Assembly (NCBI GenBank): GCA_050290865.1
Contig: JBNKIW010000025.1
Span: 1-47,956, forward strand
Direction: 5' to 3'
Length of the DNA stretch: 47,956 bases
From: JARRLC01 sp050290865
GTDB taxonomy: Bacteria > Pseudomonadota > Alphaproteobacteria > Rhizobiales > Rhodomicrobiaceae
A model generated the notes under the pieces. The model was not told the origin of the DNA and ran no database searches. It saw only the letters and a list, made by a program, of their open reading frames with translations. Below, one piece after another: positions 17,194 through 25,461 of this stretch. A program made the translations under genes and the position numbers. Every line of letters begins with the position of its first letter. The stretch's first letter is position 1.

Positions 17194-17997
17194 TCACCAG
17201 CCAGAAACAAAGAGCCGTCGTGCCGCCTTCAGGCTGATCTTCTGATATTTGGCGTAGGCCGCTGCCGCGCGTGCCCGGATACGCTGCGGCCTTTCGCCTG
17301 CCACCCAGCCGTCGAGGGCGGCCTTCAGCGTATAGGCTTCCGGCGCCATCAAACCTGTCGTCCACAGCAGCGGCCGGGCGCCGGTCGGGCGCAGAAAGAA
17401 GCGAAAGAACTGCCTGCTCTTGCAAGCCAGCATGATTGCCTCCCGCTTCTCCGCCGCCGCGCTGGTGAAGCGTCCCTTGAGCACGAATTCCATCAACGGC
17501 AAGGGTTCCATCAGGACATCATGCCCGACATACACAACCAGACTGGCCTTTTGCGGCAGGGGCGGCTTCGCGCCCCCAACTCTTCCGTCCAATTCAGCGA
17601 TCCGCGGGGCCTGTCCGGCGGCGGCCTGGAAGAAATCGCGAAGCGCCCGTTTGATTTCGCGCCCGCGATAGGCATCCGCCACCATGTAGGTGCCGCTCGC
17701 GCGATGCAGAAAGACGCTTCGTTCCAAGACGAAGGCGTTGAGGTTCTTCGTTACGGCGATCTCTTTCCATGCGCGGCTTTTCCGGAAATACGTCCGCACG
17801 CCAAACATCGCGCCCCAGTAAAGGTTTCTCGCGGGATCGTCGCCGTTGCCGATGGCTGGGGGAACCGGAGCAATCCACTGGTGCTGATTGTCGGCCAACG
17901 CCACGAACACATGCACCAGCCGCGGTTGCGCCTGCGCCGAGTCATTGCATGACAGCGTGAACGCCGCGAGAACGCACAACCGGAAGATCAGGCGCAT
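17194..17997 (-). CDS. Exported conserved hypothetical protein, 267 aa
   Basis: ATG 17997 gives a clear signal peptide (MRLIFRLCVLAAFTLSC, cleavage likely after SAQAQ). The mature protein opens VHVFVALADNQHQWIAPVP, then GNGDDPARNLYWGAMFGVRTYF, a pattern I recall from unnamed exported or cytosolic proteins in several phyla. Further on it has VVYVGHDVLMEP and a helical region with ARPLLWTTGLMAPEAYTL. No catalytic motif can be named. The upstream frame to 18165 overlaps the divergent glycosidase gene and is rejected. The gene is divergent from 18259-19125 across a 261-bp spacer. Function unknown. Confidence 0.8.
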   Translation of the reverse strand: MRLIFRLCVLAAFTLSCNDSAQAQPRLVHVFVALADNQHQWIAPVPPAIGNGDDPARNLYWGAMFGVRTYFRKSRAWKEIAVTKNLNAFVLERSVFLHRASGTYMVADAYRGREIKRALRDFFQAAAGQAPRIAELDGRVGGAKPPLPQKASLVVYVGHDVLMEPLPLMEFVLKGRFTSAAAEKREAIMLACKSRQFFRFFLRPTGARPLLWTTGLMAPEAYTLKAALDGWVAGERPQRIRARAAAAYAKYQKISLKAARRLFVSGW

Positions 17998-18258
17998 GAC
18001 TGTCTCCGTATCCCCTACGAAAAGCCAACGCTTCTTATCGCGCCGTTCGAAGGCATTCTTTTGATCGTGTGCAGTTGCGGTCCTTCGCAGGAAGGCCACG
18101 ATGTGGCGATGACGGATCCCACGGGGACCGGACAAATCCGCAAAGTCCCGCCGTGCATGCCGCATCGCGCGGTTCTGCGGCGGCCTGTTGCCGAAAAAGC
18201 CTGGAGAAAACCCTCGAATGGCGGGCCATTCCGGCTGACAAGGAGGCCAGACGAAGGA

Positions 18259-19125
18259 ATGGAGCTACGCTTGTTTTCGACCCGCAGCTTGAGATTGGCG
18301 ACTTTGGCGGCCGTCGTCTGCGCTGGCATCCTTTCGGCATCCGCCGCAGGCCATGAGGTGCCGCACGCGCCCACCCCGCCGAAAAGCCGTACCGCAGCAT
18401 TCTCCTGGCGGTCGCTCGCCGCGGGTTTCGAAGTCGCCGAAATACCGGTTCTCAGCGGAGGCGGGGAAGTGGACCGCATCCTGCTGGCGCGGGTCGACCC
18501 GGCGCGCTTCCGTTTTATCCTGCGCCACGCCCCCGGTGGTGGTCGCAGCCTCAGCGAATGGATGAGCGCGCTCGGCAGCGTCATGGTGATCAACGGCAGT
18601 TTTTTCGCTCCTGGCGGAGAGCCCGTTACGCCCTTACTCAGCAACGGCATTCAATCCGGCCCCAGGGAATATCATGCCCGCCACGGAGCATTCGTGGCAT
18701 CCGACAAATTCACCGGCATCCGCGACCTGCGCAAGAAAGACTGGCGCCAGCAGTTCCGCGACGCCCACGATGCCACGGTTTCGTATCCGCTTCTTCTTGG
18801 TACCGACGGACACAACACCGTCCAGTCCAGCGAGCACCGTGCCCGGCGCTCCTTTGTCGGCCGGGACGAAGCCGGACGTATCGTGCTTGGAACGACGCGG
18901 GCAGCGTTCTTCACACTGACGGGACTTGCCACATTCCTGCGCGCGAGCCCGTTGCATTTGCGCCTCGCCCTGAACCTCGATGGCGGGCCTTACGCCTGTC
19001 AGGCCGTTGCATATAAAGGCTTTGTACGTGACATTTGCGGTGCCGCAGAAGATGGGGGGGCGCCAACCAGGACGGCGGCCCGCGGTACGCGGCTGCCGAT
19101 TGTGATGGCGGTTCTGCCCCGATAG
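18259..19125 (+). CDS. Exported phosphodiester glycosidase family protein (NAGPA-like)
   Basis: A 288-aa protein with an N-terminal signal peptide (about residues 1-35, LATLAAVVCAGILSASA). It belongs by motif to the phosphodiester glycosidase (NAGPA/DUF2233) superfamily: VMVINGSFF, RRSFVGRDEAGRIVLGT and ALNLDGGPYA occur in the expected order and spacing. These enzymes cleave phosphodiester-linked sugars, and many bacterial members act outside the membrane on unknown substrates. ATG 18259 is preferred over the frame's first start (18061) because it begins the signal peptide. AAGGAGG sits about 14 bases upstream and a closer AAGGA abuts the ATG. It forms a tight pair with the peptidase gene that begins 10 bp after its stop, so the two are probably co-transcribed. 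Confidence 0.88.
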   Translation: MELRLFSTRSLRLATLAAVVCAGILSASAAGHEVPHAPTPPKSRTAAFSWRSLAAGFEVAEIPVLSGGGEVDRILLARVDPARFRFILRHAPGGGRSLSEWMSALGSVMVINGSFFAPGGEPVTPLLSNGIQSGPREYHARHGAFVASDKFTGIRDLRKKDWRQQFRDAHDATVSYPLLLGTDGHNTVQSSEHRARRSFVGRDEAGRIVLGTTRAAFFTLTGLATFLRASPLHLRLALNLDGGPYACQAVAYKGFVRDICGAAEDGGAPTRTAARGTRLPIVMAVLPR

Positions 19126-19135
19126 CTGTGTGAGG

Positions 19136-19771
19136 ATGTCGATGACGCGTTACCGTTTGATGCTGCTCCTTCTCGTGTCCGCTGTAGCACTGGCACTGCT
19201 GTGGTATCGGTCGCCACGCAAAGGGATACCGGCGTTCGGAGGTTCGGCGCTTTCGGTCCACCTCCCCGATGTCGCGCACTTTCAGCAGAACGACCCGCGA
19301 TGGGCCGACGACCGGCTCGGTCTTCTCGACAATGGCGATACGCTGGGCTCGGCGGGTTGTGTCGTCGCCAGCGTGGCGACCGCGATGACCAATCTCGGTC
19401 ATGCCATCGAGCCGGGGAAGCTGAACGCAGCGCTCGCGGCCGAAGGCGGCTTCACACCGCGAGGATGGTTGATGTGGAACGCCATTTCCCCCGTCAGCAA
19501 GGGCGGAATACGCGCCGAAGTGCACGCGGAACCCTCGCTCGAGAAGCTGGATGCGTGCCTGGCCCGCGGCGATTATCCGATCGTGAAGTTCCTCATTGGC
19601 GGCGTGATCCCGCATTGGGTTGTCCTGGTTGGCAAGCACGAGGGCACCTATTTCATGCGCGATCCACTGATCGACGCCCCCGCCCCCGCACCGCTAACGC
19701 GCCGGACGCAGGTCATTCTGTCGGTGCGGTGCATCGGCCGGACACCGCAGACGGCGGCATCGGGGCGATGA
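19136..19771 (+). CDS. Membrane-anchored C39-like cysteine peptidase family protein
   Basis: A 211-aa protein with an N-terminal signal anchor (LMLLLLVSAVALALLW) and an extracytoplasmic C39-like domain. The catalytic triad is visible: Cys75 in GSAGCVVASVA, His160 in PHWVVLVG, and Asp176 in FMRDPL. An upstream GTG (19130) and a later ATG (19142) are alternative starts. The gene lies 10 bp after the glycosidase-like gene, which suggests one operon acting in the periplasm or at the surface. C39 domains often cleave double-glycine leaders when fused to transporters, but free-standing exported members like this have other, mostly unknown, substrates. Confidence 0.87.
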   Translation: MSMTRYRLMLLLLVSAVALALLWYRSPRKGIPAFGGSALSVHLPDVAHFQQNDPRWADDRLGLLDNGDTLGSAGCVVASVATAMTNLGHAIEPGKLNAALAAEGGFTPRGWLMWNAISPVSKGGIRAEVHAEPSLEKLDACLARGDYPIVKFLIGGVIPHWVVLVGKHEGTYFMRDPLIDAPAPAPLTRRTQVILSVRCIGRTPQTAASGR

Positions 19772-19861
19772 CGTGAGCCGGGGCATACGCTGTTGGCGGT
19801 GAATGCTCACGGGGCGGCTGCATGCCGCAGAAACCTGCAGCGAAGCCCCGGAAATTCTAAT

Positions 19862-20455
19862 TCACGTCGTCGGCGTCTCAATACGCCGCCATGCGTGCAA
19901 GATTTCGCGGGTATCCTTGAGGAAGGCGAAATAGCAACCGCCACCCGCAAATTGATCGAATTTCCGATCGATCCCAACGTTGCTGTAGTGACAGAATAGC
20001 AATGTGCCGACCCCGCCGTGACCGACAAATAGAACATCTCCGCCCCGGTCTCGCGCCAAGACGGTTTTCACTCCCCGGACGATGCGCGCTTGAGCGTCGA
20101 TGGCGCGCTCCCATCCGCGCACGCTCGTCGCAGGCTGGGCGGAGAACCGATCTGCTGTCGCCTCGAATTCGGCCTGCGACAGCACACCCGTCGCGGAGCG
20201 ATCATTTTCATGCGTCGCTTCCCGGACTTCCACTTCCACGCCAAGATGCCGGGAGATGATCTCAGCGGTTTCGATCGCCTTCCGCTCGGCGCTGGATACG
20301 ATCTGCGTCGTCTCGCGCAACCAGCCGGATTTGGCGGCAATTTGTGCGTGGGGTGCGGCCCGTTTCCAACAGACGCCACTGCGGCAGCGGGATCGAAGGA
20401 TCGATCACGACTTCGGGGGGGTAAGATAGCGTACGACTGCCTTACATTCGTCCAT
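19862..20455 (-). pseudogene. Histidine phosphatase family protein with two compensating frameshifts
   Basis: From ATG 20455 the frame reads VVRYLTP, then shifts. The next expected segment, PEVVIDPSIPLPQW, is in the second frame, starting right after a run of seven G (seven C on this strand, 20415-20421). Near 20350-20370 the homology returns to the first frame (SGWLRETTQIVSSAERKA) and runs to the stop at 19862. The 152-aa frame starting at 20320 is therefore only the rear part. It keeps the second active-site His in VLFVGHGGVG. Members of this subgroup begin RYxTHPEV rather than with the classic RHG, so the loss in the homopolymer removes the expected His. A one-base loss plus a one-base gain about 55 bp apart could be mutation or sequencing error in the G tract. 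Confidence 0.8.
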
Positions 20456-20855
20456 GATCAATCGCTCCCCCATTCGGCCACGGGAAACCGAGCCCCTGTG
20501 ACCGCGCTTAGCGTAGCCACTTTTTCGGGCGATTCTGAGTGAATGTGTGGGCGGCAAAACACTACGAAATGGCGCCTAAAGGCCGAAAGCCGACTCTGGG
20601 ATGACAAGCAGCGAGCGGCAGAAGTTACGGGTATCGCGCCTCCTCTTGTTCCGTGCTTAGGACGTGAACAAACACATTCCTTGCGATTAAGCGTCGAGCT
20701 ACAACCGTCCGATGAGAACCACTCAAGATACGGCATTGCACACATGCGACAAAACATCACGCAAAAGTGAACATGGCGGTGGAATATTTGCCGCCGTCTC
20801 CCTTCCCGCACACAATGCCAACATTGGTGAACGGCATTTTTGGGGAGGACAGTAA
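20456..20855. other. Intergenic region upstream of the TPR-CHAT gene
   Basis: No gene is credible in these 400 bp; the 75-residue frame at 20543-20770 has no ribosome binding site or recognisable sequence. The stretch presumably holds the divergent promoters of the phosphatase relic and of the TPR-CHAT gene. I see no clear -35/-10 pair. Confidence 0.4.
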
Positions 20856-23800
20856 ATGTTCCGGATGTGGCGATTAGCATATGTAGTGCTGACGATAATG
20901 TTTCTGGCCGCGGCCGGCCCCATGGGCGCGCAGGCACAAAGCGCGGCTGACATCAAGGTCCTCAATAAGCAAATTCACCAACTTTTCGGCCAGGGAAAGT
21001 TCGCGAAAGCGGTCCCGCTCGCGAAACAGGTGCTTGCGGCCCGCGAGCGGGTGCTGGGCAAGGAGCACCCCGATACGCTTGCCAGTGTGAACAATCTGGC
21101 GGTGCTGTATCAGGCCCAGGGCCGTTATGGGGAGGCCGAGCCGCTTTTGAAGCGCGCCCTCAAGACGGAAGAGCGGGTGCTGGGGAAGGAGCACTCCTCG
21201 ACGCTTCAAAGCGTCAACAATCTGGCGGCGTTGTATCAGGCCCAGGGCCGCTATCGGGAGGCCGAGCCGCTCTGCAAACGCGCCCTGGAGGCCCGCGAGC
21301 GGATGCTGGGGAAGGAGCACTCCTCGACGCTTCAAAGCGTCAACAATCTGGCGGCATTGTATCAGGCCCAGGGCCGCTATCGGGAGGCCGAGCCGCTCCA
21401 TAGGCGCGTCCTCAAGGTTCGCGAGCGGGTGCTGGGCAAGGAACACCCCAACACGCTTGGCAGCGTCAACAATCTGGCGGCGCTGCATTTCGCCCAGGGA
21501 CGCCATGGGGAGGCCGAGCCGTTCTACAAACGCGTCCTCAAGGTTCGCGAGCGGGTGCTGGGCAAGGAACACCCCGACACGCTTGCCAGCGTCAACAATC
21601 TGGCGGCATTGTATCAGGCCCAGGGCCGCTATCGGGAGGCCGAGCCGTTCTACAAACGCGCCCTGGAGGCTTTCGAACGGGTGTTGGGCAAGGAGCACCC
21701 CTCGACGCTTCAGAGCGTCAACAATCTGGCGGTACTGTATCAGGCCCAGGGCCGCTATCGGGAGACTGAGCCGCTCTGCAAACGCGCCCTGGAGGCCCGC
21801 GAGCGGGTGCTGGGCAAGGACCATCCCGACACGCTTGCGAGCGTCAACAATCTGGCGGCGCTTTATCAAGTTCAAGGCCGCCATGGGGAGGCCGAGCCGC
21901 TCTTCAAACGCGCCCTGGAGGCTTTCGAGCGGGTGCTGGGCAAGGACCATCTCGACACGCTTCAAAGCGTCAACAATCTGGGGTTGGTGTATAACGACCA
22001 GGGCCGCTTTGCCGAGGCCGAGCCGCTCTACAAACGCGCCCTGGAGGTCTCCGAGCGGGTGCTGGGCAAGGACCATCCTGGCACGCTTGCCAGCGTCAAC
22101 AATCTGGCGGCGTTTTATCACCACCAGGGTCGCTATGGGGAGGCCGAACCGCTTTACAAACGCGCCCTGGAGGCTTTCGAGCGGGTACTGGGCCAGGACC
22201 ATCCCGACACGCTTCAAAGCATCAACAATCTGGGGTTGCTGTATAACGACCAGGGCCGCTTTGCCGAGGCCGAGCCGTTTCATAGGCGCGCCCTAGCGGC
22301 CCAAGAGCGGGTTCTGGGGCAGGAGCACCCTTCGACGCTTCTAAGCGTCAACAGTCTGGCGGCATTGTATCACCACCAGGGTCGCTATGGGGAGGCCGAG
22401 CCGCTCCATAGGCGCGTCCTCAAGGCCCGAGAGCGGGTGCTGGGCAAAAAGCATCCCGACACGCTTCAAAGCGTCAGCAATCTGGCGTTGCTGTATTTCG
22501 CGCAGCGTGATTGGACCCGTGCCGCTCAGTTCTGGCAGCGCAGCACTACCGCCATCTCTGCGCGCACGTTACGCGGCGCCAGCGGAACGGGTAAGAAAAA
22601 AGGCGAGGCCGAGCAATTTCGCTGGCAATTCTCAGGGCTTGTCAAGGCGGTATACCGTCTGGCGCCGGAAGGCCGCAGCCCAGATGCGGCAGCATCGCGC
22701 GAAATGTTCAAGACGGCGCAGTGGGCGCTTTCCTCTGAGGCGGCGCAATCGTTGATGCAGATGGCGGCGCGCGGCGCCAAAGGTCACAAAACGCTGGCGA
22801 TCCTGGTGCGCGAGCGCCAGGATTTGGTAGCGGAATGGCAGAAACTTGACGCTTGGCACAACGTCGCGCTCGGTCAGGAGATTACGAAGCGCAATGCCAA
22901 GGCCGAAGCTGAGAATTCAGCCCAGCGCGCTGCCATTGGCAAGCGGATTGCCGAGATCGACAAGCGATTGGCGACGGAGTTCCCGGATTATGCCGCGCTC
23001 ACCAGTCCGGCGCCAATATCGGTTGAGGAAGTGCAGGCGCAGCTCGGCGCAGATGAGGCGCTGGTGCTATTTCTGGACACCAATGACAACTTCGCCCCGG
23101 TAGCCCCCGAAAAAACCTTCATCTGGGTGGTGACCAAAACCGAAGTCCGCTGGGTGCGCTCTGATCTCGGCACGGCGGCGCTCACCCGCGAGGTGCAGGC
23201 GCTGCGTTGCGGTTTAGACGGCGCTGCTTGGCACACGCCCAATTGCACCAAGCTCCTCGGTGCGGGTTTCACCGAAGCCGACGCCGATGCCGGTAAACCT
23301 CTGCCCTTCGATAACACCCGCGCGCATAAGTTTTACAAAGCGCTGTTCGGCCAAGTGGAAGACCTCCTCAAACGTAACCTGCTTATTGTGCCGTCCGGGC
23401 CACTGACGCAATTGCCTTTCCAGGTGCTGGTGACGGCGTCGCCCGCCAGCGCCAAGTATAAGGCCACCGCCTGGCTCGCCCGCGACCACGCGGTGACGAT
23501 CCTGCCTGCAGTGTCTTCGCTAAAAGCCTTGCGCCGCACATCGCGACCCAGCCGGGCCACCAAGCCATTGATTGGCTTCGGTAATCCACTGCTTGATGGC
23601 AATCAGAAGCATCCACAATACGGTGCCTATTACAAGGAACGCGCCAGGCTCGCCCGAAATAGCCAGCAATGCCGCAAGACTGCCTTGCAGCGTGTGGCAG
23701 CACTCTTTGGCTGGCGCGGCGGCATGAAACCGCTGGAGACGCGCGGCGGACTGGCGCAAATCTCGCATATCCGCATGCAAATGCCATTGCCAGAGACTGC

Positions 23801-24386
23801 GGACGAACTCTGCGCCGTTGCCCGCGATCTCAAGGTTGATGCCCGCGAACTACGCCTCGGCACCCGCGCCACGGAGCGCGAAGTAAAGCGCTTGAGCACT
23901 AAGGGGCAACTTGCGCAATACAGCATCGTGCACTTCGCCACCCACGGTGCGCTGGCGGGCGAACTCAAAGGCACCAGCGAACCCGGCCTCATCCTGACGC
24001 CGCCCGACAAGGCCAGCGAGGACGACGATGGCTATCTCTCGGCGAGCGAGATCGCGGCTCTCAAGCTCGACGCCGATTGGGTAATCCTCTCGGCCTGCAA
24101 TACCGCGGCAGGGGATGCCACCGGCGCCCAGGCTCTATCCGGCTTGGCCCGCGCATTCATCTACGCGCAAGCCCGCTCCCTGCTGGTCTCGCATTGGGCG
24201 GTCAACTCCAACGCCACGGTGAAGCTCATCACCGGAGCAATACGCGAAATGGCGTCTGCCTCCAAAATGGGCCGCGCCGAAGCGTTGCGCCGGTCCATGC
24301 TGGCGCTCATCGACAAGGGCAAAGCAAAGGAAACGCATCCGGCCTACTGGGCGCCGTTCATTGTGGTGGGCGAAGGGGCACGGTAA
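20856..24386 (+). CDS. Exported TPR-CHAT protein (caspase-clan protease domain)
   Basis: A 1176-aa protein. Residues 1-28 form a signal peptide ending AQAQ. Next come one degenerate and twelve 42-residue kinesin-light-chain-type TPRs (consensus ERVLGKEHPDTL..VNNLA..Y..QGR..EAEPL), a helical linker, and a C-terminal CHAT domain. The catalytic pair is His1030 in VHFATHG and Cys1081 in ILSACNT. The family end AEALRRSMLALID...HPAYWAPF is complete. CHAT domains are caspase/separase-like peptidases. TPR-CHAT proteins act as triggered proteases in some defence and cell-death systems, but many are exported and uncharacterised. GGGGAGG lies 9 bases before the ATG. A truncated paralogue faces it downstream (24500-24991) and a frameshifted one lies at 37369-40247. 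No partner gene is in the same operon. Confidence 0.95.
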   Translation: MFRMWRLAYVVLTIMFLAAAGPMGAQAQSAADIKVLNKQIHQLFGQGKFAKAVPLAKQVLAARERVLGKEHPDTLASVNNLAVLYQAQGRYGEAEPLLKRALKTEERVLGKEHSSTLQSVNNLAALYQAQGRYREAEPLCKRALEARERMLGKEHSSTLQSVNNLAALYQAQGRYREAEPLHRRVLKVRERVLGKEHPNTLGSVNNLAALHFAQGRHGEAEPFYKRVLKVRERVLGKEHPDTLASVNNLAALYQAQGRYREAEPFYKRALEAFERVLGKEHPSTLQSVNNLAVLYQAQGRYRETEPLCKRALEARERVLGKDHPDTLASVNNLAALYQVQGRHGEAEPLFKRALEAFERVLGKDHLDTLQSVNNLGLVYNDQGRFAEAEPLYKRALEVSERVLGKDHPGTLASVNNLAAFYHHQGRYGEAEPLYKRALEAFERVLGQDHPDTLQSINNLGLLYNDQGRFAEAEPFHRRALAAQERVLGQEHPSTLLSVNSLAALYHHQGRYGEAEPLHRRVLKARERVLGKKHPDTLQSVSNLALLYFAQRDWTRAAQFWQRSTTAISARTLRGASGTGKKKGEAEQFRWQFSGLVKAVYRLAPEGRSPDAAASREMFKTAQWALSSEAAQSLMQMAARGAKGHKTLAILVRERQDLVAEWQKLDAWHNVALGQEITKRNAKAEAENSAQRAAIGKRIAEIDKRLATEFPDYAALTSPAPISVEEVQAQLGADEALVLFLDTNDNFAPVAPEKTFIWVVTKTEVRWVRSDLGTAALTREVQALRCGLDGAAWHTPNCTKLLGAGFTEADADAGKPLPFDNTRAHKFYKALFGQVEDLLKRNLLIVPSGPLTQLPFQVLVTASPASAKYKATAWLARDHAVTILPAVSSLKALRRTSRPSRATKPLIGFGNPLLDGNQKHPQYGAYYKERARLARNSQQCRKTALQRVAALFGWRGGMKPLETRGGLAQISHIRMQMPLPETADELCAVARDLKVDARELRLGTRATEREVKRLSTKGQLAQYSIVHFATHGALAGELKGTSEPGLILTPPDKASEDDDGYLSASEIAALKLDADWVILSACNTAAGDATGAQALSGLARAFIYAQARSLLVSHWAVNSNATVKLITGAIREMASASKMGRAEALRRSMLALIDKGKAKETHPAYWAPFIVVGEGAR
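21045..22556 (+). repeat. Twelve tandem 126-bp repeats encoding TPRs
   Basis: Twelve consecutive units of exactly 126 bp begin with GAGCGGGTGCTGGGCAAGGA or a close variant (first at 21045, second at 21171). Units differ at few bases, and blocks recur in mixed order (for example the LYQAQGRYREAEPL units and the VYNDQGRFAEAEPL units), as expected from unequal crossing-over or gene conversion. Because 126 is a multiple of three, the array also creates a long spurious antisense frame. Confidence 0.95.
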
Positions 24387-24499
24387 TGGTGAAGTGTCGG
24401 CAAATGGCGCGGTGATCGTAAAAAACCGAGCCTTGAGCGGCGGCTAAGTCAAGAACACCCGCCAAATTTTCAGCGTGCCTCCAACGGCGGGTTACGACC

Positions 24500-24991
24500 T
24501 CATCGGGTTGTAACCGTGTCAGGATGCTCTACACCGAGGATGCGTTTCCTCGCCTTGAGAGTACTTCTCAAGAGCGGCTCGGCCTTACGGTAACGCCCCT
24601 GTTCGCGGTAAAGCAACGCTAAGCTGGTGGCGCTCTCAAGCGTCTGGGGATGCTCTTGACCGAGGATGCGCTCGCTGGTCTCAAGGCCACGCCTCAAGAA
24701 CGGCTCGGCCTCGTCATAATGCCCATCTTCACGATGAAGCTCCGCCAACTTGTTGACGATTGTCAGCGTATAGAGATGGCTCCCGCCCAGCACTCGCTCC
24801 GCCAATTGTAGCGACCGCTTTGCAAGCGTCACCGCTTCTTTGTACTTTCCTTCTCCTCGGAGTTGCTCAACGCGCTCATTGAGGGCAACAATATCAGCGG
24901 CACTTTGCGCCTGAACAGCTATTGAGCCGAACGTTGTCACCAATATTATGGTCAGTACCACGTATGAAGCCGCTTGCCGTATTCGTGACAT
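24500..24991 (-). CDS. Truncated exported TPR protein, paralogue of the TPR-CHAT protein
   Basis: A 163-aa protein from ATG 24991. It begins with a signal peptide (VVLTIILVTTFGSIAVQAQ) and QSAADIVALNERVEQLRGEGKY. This matches, segment by segment, the start of the TPR-CHAT protein 4 kb away (QSAADIKVLNKQIHQLFGQGKF). Three TPRs follow, and the frame ends in mid-repeat at HPDTVTTR, where members continue with NNLA. There is no CHAT domain downstream on this strand. It is therefore a 3'-truncated copy convergent with its relative; the stops are 113 bp apart. It could still make a small secreted TPR protein. The frame extends upstream to 25156 without support. Confidence 0.72.
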   Translation of the reverse strand: MSRIRQAASYVVLTIILVTTFGSIAVQAQSAADIVALNERVEQLRGEGKYKEAVTLAKRSLQLAERVLGGSHLYTLTIVNKLAELHREDGHYDEAEPFLRRGLETSERILGQEHPQTLESATSLALLYREQGRYRKAEPLLRSTLKARKRILGVEHPDTVTTR

Positions 24992-25461
24992 TCTTTTGCC
25001 CGATGAAAATACCCTCAATGAATAATAGCAATATGCGCTTGCGGGTTGACAGTGGCAATAAATGCGGCACCATTTTCGCTGATGGGTGATATTTCGTCGC
25101 ATGGGTAATGCCGCCACTGCGCCTGCTCGCTCCATCATTTGACACCCCAACTGCACCGATGGGGGCAGAGGCTTTCCTTACTCGTAGCGTCATCAAGCCA
25201 TCCTCAACGTCCTGGCGTGCAGCGCCGCAGTGTACGTCAAGAGTTACTCGATCACCATCAACCCGCGCGCTTTCAGACTTTCGGTAGTATCGGGCGTCGA
25301 ACGCCACACCGAAATATCAGCGGCCGCTTGCATAACCATAGCGACAGCACTTTTGACGCCAGCGAAGGGACGCTTTCGACCCAAAGAAACACGGCCGTAG
25401 AACGGCAGATGCTCGATGCACATGCGGCCTTACCCGTAGCCCTGCCGCCTCGCCCCCGCGC
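24992..25461. other. Intergenic region, nothing recognisable
   Basis: This 470-bp gap separates the truncated TPR gene from the stop of the WD40-caspase gene. Short frames (minus 24894-25307, plus 25139-25561) have no supporting start or recognisable sequence. It is less GC-rich near 25000-25080, where the TPR gene's promoter is expected. Confidence 0.4.

Noticed and set aside
20874..22283. Long minus-strand frame (469 aa) across the TPR array
   Set aside because: It is the antisense shadow of the 126-bp repeats, kept open because the period is a multiple of three; no ribosome binding site or family.
21045..22556. CRISPR-like array
   Set aside because: The 126-bp periodicity is coding (TPRs) with no spacers; no other direct-repeat array was seen in the window.
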